From positions 1 through 11,084 of the forward strand of contig JANWZG010000089.1 of the NCBI GenBank assembly GCA_025054735.1: DNA of 11,084 nt, in the 5' to 3' direction. A program made the translations under genes and the position numbers. This stretch comes from Cyanobacteriota bacterium. GTDB taxonomy: Bacteria > Cyanobacteriota > Cyanobacteriia > SKYG9. Numbering within the stretch: position 1 is the first letter of the stretch; each line of letters opens with the position of its first letter. Shown piece by piece: positions 6,893 through 11,084 of this stretch. Under the pieces are notes generated by a model. That model ran no database searches. It was given only the letters and a program-made list of their open reading frames with translations, and had not been told where the DNA came from.

Positions 6893-7879
6893 ATGACTAT
6901 ATCCCAAGCTTCTTCTTGTGTTATCAGGGTACCTAATCGCTCTTTTGTGGATTTTATGGTTTCGCGGCCTACCCAGATTCGCCTCGCTGAGGGTAACAGT
7001 GTGATTAAGTCTGCACAGCCCTTAGCACCCTTGACTTCCTATCGGGTTGGGGGTAAGGCAGAGTGGTACATAGCCCCACGCAACCTCCAGGATTTGCGTG
7101 CCAGTGTGGCTTGGGCGCAGGCAAACCAGTTGCCAATCACGGTTATCGGTGCTGGCTCTAACTTACTGATCAGCGATCGTGGCTTACCAGGATTGGTAAT
7201 CTGTACCCGCTACTTGCGCTCAGTCACCTTTAATGACGACTTGGGACAAGTGACAGCTAGCGCAGGGGAACCAATCGTTCGTCTAGCTTGGCAAGTAGCT
7301 GAGCGGGGCTGGCGCGGTTTGGAATGGGCGGTAGGTATTCCTGGAACTGTAGGTGGAGCAGTGGTCATGAATGCTGGTGCTCATGGTAGCTGCACAGCAG
7401 AACATCTAGTAAGTGCGACGGTGCTCTTGCCCAATGGTACGGAACAGGTGATGATGTCAGACTCCTTGGGTTATGACTATCGCACATCTGTATTGCAGGG
7501 CAGCGATTGTGTAGTGTTATCGGCTACTTGGCAGTTTCAACCTGGCTTTGACCCGGCTATGGTTCTAGCCGCAACGGAGACCGATCTCAACCAACGGCGG
7601 GCAACCCAGCCCTATCACTTGCCGAGTTGTGGCAGTGTGTTTCGCAATCCAGAGCCACAAAAGGCTGCCAAGCTCATTCAAGATTTAGGACTCAAGGGAT
7701 ATGCTATCGGGGGTGCTCAGGTGTCAGAATTACACGCTAATTTCATTGTGAATGTGGGCAATGCTACTGCGGCGGATGTCTACCAGCTCATTGGTTACGT
7801 GCAACAGCAAGTGGCTCAGCAGTATGGGATCCAATTACAGCCTGAAGTGAAAATACTGGGTGATTTTTCCTCAGGATGA
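6893..7879 (+). CDS. murB: UDP-N-acetylenolpyruvoylglucosamine reductase
   Basis: FAD enzyme that reduces UDP-GlcNAc-enolpyruvate with NADPH to UDP-MurNAc, the substrate of MurC. FAD-binding motifs are TSYRVGGKAEW (49-59), IGAGSNLLI (85-93) and GIPGTVGGAVVMNAGAHG (148-165). The catalytic Ser is Ser248 in CGSVFRNP, followed by KLIQDLGLKGYAIGGAQVS. The catalytic Glu near the C-terminus is Glu318 in QPEVKILG. The form around GSVF resembles type II MurB rather than the E. coli type. The first 35-40 residues are not conserved family sequence and there is no clear ribosome site at 6893, so the true start may be later, for example the Met at residue 22 (6956). It follows murC and precedes the sugar kinase, probably in one transcript. 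Confidence 0.95.
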   Translation: MTISQASSCVIRVPNRSFVDFMVSRPTQIRLAEGNSVIKSAQPLAPLTSYRVGGKAEWYIAPRNLQDLRASVAWAQANQLPITVIGAGSNLLISDRGLPGLVICTRYLRSVTFNDDLGQVTASAGEPIVRLAWQVAERGWRGLEWAVGIPGTVGGAVVMNAGAHGSCTAEHLVSATVLLPNGTEQVMMSDSLGYDYRTSVLQGSDCVVLSATWQFQPGFDPAMVLAATETDLNQRRATQPYHLPSCGSVFRNPEPQKAAKLIQDLGLKGYAIGGAQVSELHANFIVNVGNATAADVYQLIGYVQQQVAQQYGIQLQPEVKILGDFSSG

Positions 7880-7901
7880 GACTGTTAGGTGCACGGTGAT
7901 T

Positions 7902-8888
7902 ATGGCAGCAAGGGTGATCTGTCTAGGAGAAATCTTATGGGACTGTCTGGCAAATCAGCCAGGGGTACCTGTGGAGCAGGTGCAATCTTGGACAGCGTAT
8001 CCAGGTGGTGCCCCGGCCAATGTGGCCACGGCTCTAGTGAAGTTAGGCACGGCGGCGGCTTTCGTGGGTTGTATTGGCCAGGATGAGGCAGGGGATGGGT
8101 TGTTGCAATTGTTGCTGGATTGTCACGTGGAAACAACAGGGGTACAGCGCCATGCTACTGCTCCCACGCGGCAGGTTCTAGTAACCCGATCGCTAGATGG
8201 CGATCGCACCTTCGCAGGCTTCAAGAACCATGCCACTACTGAATTTGCTGATACCTACCTCCAAGCTGACCAACTGCCTCTGCCCCTGTTTGAAACCGCA
8301 GAGATGCTAGCAATAGGCACCCTAGGACTGGCCTATCCCAGCAGTCGGGCTGCGATCGAGCAGGCACTCGCTCTAGCTGATCGCTATCATCTGAAGGTGC
8401 TGATGGATGTCAACTGGCGGCCTGTATTTTGGCCAGACCCGACGATTGCCCCTAACGTTATCCGTCCCCTGCTAAACCATGTTGATTTCCTCAAGGTCAC
8501 GGTAGAAGAAGCCGACTGGTTGTTCAACACTAGAGAACCCGCCGTGATTACCCACCAACTTGACCACCTAGAAGGGCTGTTGGTCACCGATGGCGATCGT
8601 GGCTGCTGGTATAGCATAGTCGGTCACCAGGGTCATATCCCTGCCTTTACCGTCAAGGTTGTAGACACCACGGGTGCAGGAGATGGATTTGTAGCAGGTT
8701 TTCTTCACCAACTCTGCCATCGAGGACTTTCCTGTTTGCGAGATGCTACTACGGTGCACCACATTGTTCGTTATGCCAGTGCCGTTGGAGCACTCACCAC
8801 CACTAGAGCCGGAGCGATCGCTGCCCAACCCACTGCGGCTGAGGTAGATGCATTTTTAGCCACCGCACCATCCGATCCTATTACCTAG
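7902..8888 (+). CDS. PfkB-family sugar kinase, probable fructokinase
   Basis: ATP-dependent carbohydrate kinase of the ribokinase/PfkB fold. The first PfkB signature region is PGGAPANVATALVKLG (34-49) with VGCIGQDEAGDGLL (55-68). The second is VDTTGAGDGFVAGFL (254-268), where Asp261 is the catalytic base and GAGD forms the anion hole. CLGEILWDCL at the start and DVNWRPVFW (169-177) are typical of bacterial and plant fructokinases, so phosphorylation of fructose is the best guess; other hexoses are possible. I start at ATG 7902 (328 aa) because MAARVICLGE aligns with the family start. The frame extends to an ATG at 7860 overlapping murB, but that adds 14 atypical residues. The 22-bp gap after murB suggests cotranscription, although a link to cell-wall synthesis is not implied. 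Confidence 0.9.
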   Translation: MAARVICLGEILWDCLANQPGVPVEQVQSWTAYPGGAPANVATALVKLGTAAAFVGCIGQDEAGDGLLQLLLDCHVETTGVQRHATAPTRQVLVTRSLDGDRTFAGFKNHATTEFADTYLQADQLPLPLFETAEMLAIGTLGLAYPSSRAAIEQALALADRYHLKVLMDVNWRPVFWPDPTIAPNVIRPLLNHVDFLKVTVEEADWLFNTREPAVITHQLDHLEGLLVTDGDRGCWYSIVGHQGHIPAFTVKVVDTTGAGDGFVAGFLHQLCHRGLSCLRDATTVHHIVRYASAVGALTTTRAGAIAAQPTAAEVDAFLATAPSDPIT

Positions 8889-8989
8889 AAAAGGCTAGTG
8901 AGCAGAACCCCTGACGCTAGTGGCGCAACATCTCAGGCCATTGCCTCCAATACTGCTAATTCTATCGGTTGCAGCATAGAACACAGGCA

Positions 8990-9011
8990 AGCTAGCGATC
9001 GACGGCTAGCT
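8990..9011. repeat. Inverted repeat AGCTAGC / GCTAGCT
   Basis: A perfect 7-bp inverted repeat with an 8-base centre, about 100 bp after the sugar kinase stop. The left arm runs into a partial HIP1 sequence (GCGATCG). It has no T-run on either side, so it is not a classical terminator. Confidence 0.45.
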
Positions 9012-9035
9012 AGCTAAGCACAGCATCGGCTGGTA

Positions 9036-9087
9036 GAGGATTTTGTTAATGGGGTTTAATCGGGGATTGGTCTAGTGACAAAATCTC
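9036..9087. other. Stem-loop with G-rich loop, possible structured RNA
   Basis: GAGGATTTTGT at 9036-9046 pairs with ACAAAATCTC at 9078-9087: ten base pairs with one bulged G. The 31-base loop contains two GGGG tracts (9051-9054 and 9062-9065). No T-run follows on the + strand. Either strand could form it. No promoter or known RNA family was recognised. Confidence 0.3.
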
Positions 9088-9264
9088 ATTATCCAAGCCG
9101 GTGCCAACCAGAAATCATCGAGCACCTCTCCTGAAGCCGTGAAGTGGATGTGACTCTAAGTGAACGTGGCAATGTCAGGAACGATCAGCCAACTGTCATC
9201 AACATTGTGATCAACAATTGTCAAAGGTACAACGCGATTCAAGTAAGGCTACAGCAACGCAACT

Positions 9265-9286
9265 CCTCCCGGCAATATTGGGGAGG
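9265..9286. repeat. GC-rich hairpin CCTCCC / GGGAGG
   Basis: A perfect 6-bp GC-rich inverted repeat with a 10-base loop. On the + strand its right arm contains a full Shine-Dalgarno (GGAGG, 9282-9286) five bases before an ATG at 9292, so folding would hide it. The ORF behind that ATG is probably not real. Confidence 0.4.
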
Positions 9287-9446
9287 TCTCTATGAACACA
9301 TCAAAAGTAAGAGGCGCCATTGGCGCTGTATCCTCAGAGAGCCAAGCTCAAGAGCCTGCCTACAATCTTAGCTCAGGCACACCTAACAGTGTTGTGTCAA
9401 CATCCAGACACTGCTCAGTAAACCGTACTAAGTGGCTAAACCCCTA

Positions 9447-9519
9447 TGGAGCTAAGCGGACTCGAACCGCTGACCCCTGCAATGCCATTGCAGTGCTCTA
9501 CCAACTGAGCTATAACCCC
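9447..9519 (-). tRNA. tRNA-Ala (anticodon GGC)
   Basis: A complete 73-nt cloverleaf. The acceptor stem GGGGTTA/TAGCTCC has the G3-U70 pair that identifies alanine tRNAs. The D stem is GCTC/GAGC with AGTTGGTA as loop. The anticodon stem CTGCA/TGCAG encloses ATGGCAT, giving anticodon GGC. The T arm is AGCGG-TTCGAGT-CCGCT, and the discriminator is A. The 3' CCA is not encoded. It reads GCC/GCU alanine codons. It lies 51 bp after the stop of the GTPase gene on the same strand and has no introns. Confidence 0.97.
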
Positions 9520-9523
9520 TCAA

Positions 9524-9537
9524 GCACTCGAAAGTGC
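9524..9537 (-). promoter_or_regulatory. UUCG-loop hairpin in the tRNA-Ala leader
   Basis: In the tRNA direction, GCACT-TTCG-AGTGC is a perfect 5-bp stem with a UUCG tetraloop, ending four bases before the mature 5' end of the tRNA. It could be the 5' end of the precursor removed by RNase P. Confidence 0.5.
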
Positions 9538-9544
9538 ATTAACT

Positions 9545-9574
9545 ATAATGCCTTGTTGCTTTGCTGTTCGTCAA
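9545..9574 (-). promoter_or_regulatory. Candidate tRNA-Ala promoter over the GTPase stop codon
   Basis: On the - strand TTGACG (9574-9569, five of six to the -35 consensus, sharing the TGA stop of the GTPase gene) is followed after 18 bp by CATTAT (9550-9545, four of six). TATAGT at 9547-9542 is a better -10 but at a 21-bp spacing. Either would start transcription near the leader hairpin. Confidence 0.4.
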
Positions 9575-11076
9575 GCAGGAGTTGTCGATTGAACTGGGGA
9601 TAAACGACTCGCCGCAGTCTGAAGAATAGTTTGTAAGACTGCTACATGGCGATTTTGTTGGAAGACAGCTTGTAGGCGCTGGCTGAGAGCTGCGATTGTC
9701 AAGGGATTTTCTGCCCGCAAATTCACTACTAGGCTTTGGTCTTGGAAATAGTCCATCAAACTTAAGCCTGCTAGGCGTGTGAGGTAGGCAGCGCTAGCCC
9801 CTTGCAGCAACCCACCCACTACAAATGTTGCAGCATTACTCTTTAGCAAGTTCCCTAGCAACTGAGTGGACAGTTCTACCAGGCCTAGCTTGACAAGTAG
9901 GGATGCTAAGGTTGTGGCTACGACCTGTGCTTGCTGTAGGGATAGGTGTTGTTGATAAATAGCACTTAAATCTAGTACCAACTGGGCAGTGATGGCTCCT
10001 GTTGCTAGCAAATCTAGAGCTGGAACCGGGTTGGCGAAGGCAGCAGCAGCGGCTATCCATTGATAGTTGTCTAGCAGGGGCAAAGCTCGATCGCGCCGTA
10101 CTTGGTTAAGGGCCGTCTGAGCTTCTTGGTGGAGTGCTAGCGCAGACCTGACAACCGTTGCCCATACTAGCAGGTTGTTGTCTTGGGTCAACAGAGCTTG
10201 TAAGCGCTGTGTCAAACCATGCAAGTCTGGAGTCGGAGTTTCTAGCCATTCATCGATAGAGCCATCTGGTTGATAACGCCGTACTTTCAGGGGGTTGGGT
10301 TTGGCTGCGATTGCAATAACATCCTCAGCTTGGGGAACAGGTAGCGGATAAGGAGTTGCCGTTGGTTGCTGCTGAGCTAGTTGCACAATGTAGTGCTGCA
10401 AGCGATCGATGAGCAAGGGCCGATCGTTAGGCAAGTATTGATCGCACTTATTCAGCACAAGCAGCACCCGTTGATGAGTGGCCACAAGTTCTTGCAGTAC
10501 TCGATGTTCCGAGGCTGTCAAATCACCAGTGGTTAAGAATAGCGTTAAATCAGCAACAAAATTGCCAATTAATGGCTGATCACCATTGCCTTGGGTGATG
10601 GAAGCTGGAATCTCTTGCAATACTAGTCGTCGAGGGCTAGCAAACGTTTGGGGAGAAGCTAGGAGTGAAATCAGCGTGGACTTACCACTGCCTTTGCTGC
10701 CCATGACAGCAATCCCAATGGTTGTGCGATCGCAGTCTGTTGTCAATGCTGTAAGCCGATTACGTAGGGCTAAGACTAACGGGTTGAAATCAGGCCGGCT
10801 AGCAGTCGGTAGCAACTCAAGCTCAGCAGTGAGTGTATTCACCACGGCAGTGACACGGGTCAAGGCCTGCTCGACTAGTTCCCTGGTGAGTTGTGGGGCG
10901 ATCGATGCTGGCACCACAGAGTTTTTCTGCCGTTGCCATAGCCATACGCCGGTACCTGTGGCAATCGCAGTCAACACAGCCACTCCACCCACCTCTAACA
11001 AGGAATGGTGGATCCAATCCAACAGCCACAGGCCTACACTCAAGCTTACACCCCCCATCAACAGGGGTCGTCTCAT
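9571..11076 (-). CDS. Membrane-anchored P-loop GTPase-like protein with DUF697-like C-terminus
   Basis: Probable inner- or thylakoid-membrane GTPase-like protein of unknown role, similar in layout to cyanobacterial DUF697/YcjF-type proteins. Residues about 5-47 hold two hydrophobic segments (LLMGGVSLSVGLWLL and GGVAVLTAIATGTGVWLW). The P-loop GSKGSGKS is at 126-133 (Lys132), and the guanine-specificity motif NKCD at 209-212. Between them the usual DxxG is replaced by EIPA (155-158), only about 22 residues after the P-loop, so switch I also seems missing. The strand ADLTLFLTTGDLTASE (175-190) occupies the place of the next core strand. Residues about 335-460 are Ala/Leu-rich and hydrophobic (IAAAAAFANPVPALDLLATGA, then two further segments), as in DUF697. 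At 501 aa it appears complete; the ATG is eight bases from the window edge, so an upstream start cannot be excluded. Confidence 0.82.
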   Translation of the reverse strand: MRRPLLMGGVSLSVGLWLLDWIHHSLLEVGGVAVLTAIATGTGVWLWQRQKNSVVPASIAPQLTRELVEQALTRVTAVVNTLTAELELLPTASRPDFNPLVLALRNRLTALTTDCDRTTIGIAVMGSKGSGKSTLISLLASPQTFASPRRLVLQEIPASITQGNGDQPLIGNFVADLTLFLTTGDLTASEHRVLQELVATHQRVLLVLNKCDQYLPNDRPLLIDRLQHYIVQLAQQQPTATPYPLPVPQAEDVIAIAAKPNPLKVRRYQPDGSIDEWLETPTPDLHGLTQRLQALLTQDNNLLVWATVVRSALALHQEAQTALNQVRRDRALPLLDNYQWIAAAAAFANPVPALDLLATGAITAQLVLDLSAIYQQHLSLQQAQVVATTLASLLVKLGLVELSTQLLGNLLKSNAATFVVGGLLQGASAAYLTRLAGLSLMDYFQDQSLVVNLRAENPLTIAALSQRLQAVFQQNRHVAVLQTILQTAASRLSPVQSTTPA

Positions 11077-11084
11077 TACGCTAC

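Larger units (their letters stand above)
8889..9446. other. Long gene-free interval with inverted repeats
   Basis: About 560 bp between the sugar kinase and tRNA-Ala. The only ORFs (9144-9371, 9292-9603) lack family features, and the second runs antisense through the tRNA. Structures seen: AGCTAGC-N8-GCTAGCT at 8990-9011; a long stem pairing 9036-9046 with 9078-9087; imperfect tandem copies of ATCAACA(A)TTGT near 9199-9221; CCTCCC/GGGAGG at 9265-9286; and GCGCC-ATT-GGCGC at 9314-9326. No clear terminator for the kinase or tRNA is visible. It may hold a non-coding RNA, but nothing matches a family I know. Confidence 0.5.

Noticed and set aside
9144..9371. 75-aa ORF in the 8889-9446 gap
   Set aside because: No ribosome site, no recognisable domain, polar composition, overlaps the inverted repeats.
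9292..9603. 103-aa ORF with a good Shine-Dalgarno
   Set aside because: It reads antisense through the whole tRNA-Ala (the YGAKRTRTADPCN-type peptide is a familiar antisense-tRNA artefact) and into the 3' end of the GTPase gene; no protein family features.
300..10733. Repeated GCGATCGC octamers as possible binding sites or a mobile repeat
   Set aside because: These are HIP1 sequences, common genome-wide in cyanobacteria and found here mostly inside genes; useful for taxonomy but not a local system.
1..11084. Defence island, CRISPR array, prophage or insertion sequence
   Set aside because: No repeat-spacer pattern, transposase, integrase, toxin-antitoxin pair or nuclease is encoded; all large ORFs are core-type genes.

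Overview
The window looks like a cyanobacterial chromosome segment. The octamer GCGATCGC (the HIP1 repeat typical of many cyanobacteria) occurs at 300, 492, 6178, 8200, 8814 and 10726. Six copies in 11 kb is far above chance, and many near-matches carry the CGATCG core. The gene content agrees: a thylakoid-lumen cytochrome c6, a Calvin-cycle type (Gap2/GapB) glyceraldehyde-3-phosphate dehydrogenase, a bestrophin-type anion channel and a cyanobacterial-style membrane GTPase. Base composition is moderate and similar throughout. I see no transposase, integrase, phage gene or CRISPR array, so this reads as core chromosome rather than an accessory island.

Layout. 1-105 (+): probable 3' end of an unrecognised gene. 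118-148: strong intrinsic terminator of petJ. 179-541 (-): petJ, cytochrome c6. 542-861: divergent intergenic region with a 14-bp perfect palindrome at 711-724. 862-1782 (+): bestrophin-family channel. 1944-2960 (+): SGNH/GDSL hydrolase with a long Pro/Ser/Thr-rich N-terminal region. 3004-4020 (-): gap2. 4203-4832 (-): nadD. 4833-5285: divergent intergenic region with hairpins and short repeats. 5286-6845, 6893-7879 and 7902-8888 (+): murC, murB and a PfkB-family (fructokinase-like) sugar kinase. 8889-9446: about 560 bp without a convincing gene but with several inverted repeats. 9447-9519 (-): tRNA-Ala(GGC). 9571-11076 (-): membrane-anchored P-loop GTPase with a DUF697-like C-terminal region.

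How the genes relate. murC and murB are consecutive steps of cytoplasmic peptidoglycan precursor synthesis (MurB makes UDP-MurNAc, MurC adds L-Ala), and the sugar kinase follows murB by 22 bp, so the three may share a transcript. petJ, gap2 and nadD serve photosynthetic or respiratory electron transfer, carbon fixation and NAD(P) synthesis, but each seems to have its own leader. The tRNA lies just downstream of the GTPase on the same strand, with a promoter-like element over the end of that gene.

I found no convincing undescribed multi-gene system. The best second-look items are the GTPase with an apparently missing switch I and DxxG motif, the terminator-like hairpin in the nadD leader, the UUCG hairpin directly before the tRNA, the palindrome between petJ and the channel gene, and a large stem-loop in the 8889-9446 gap.
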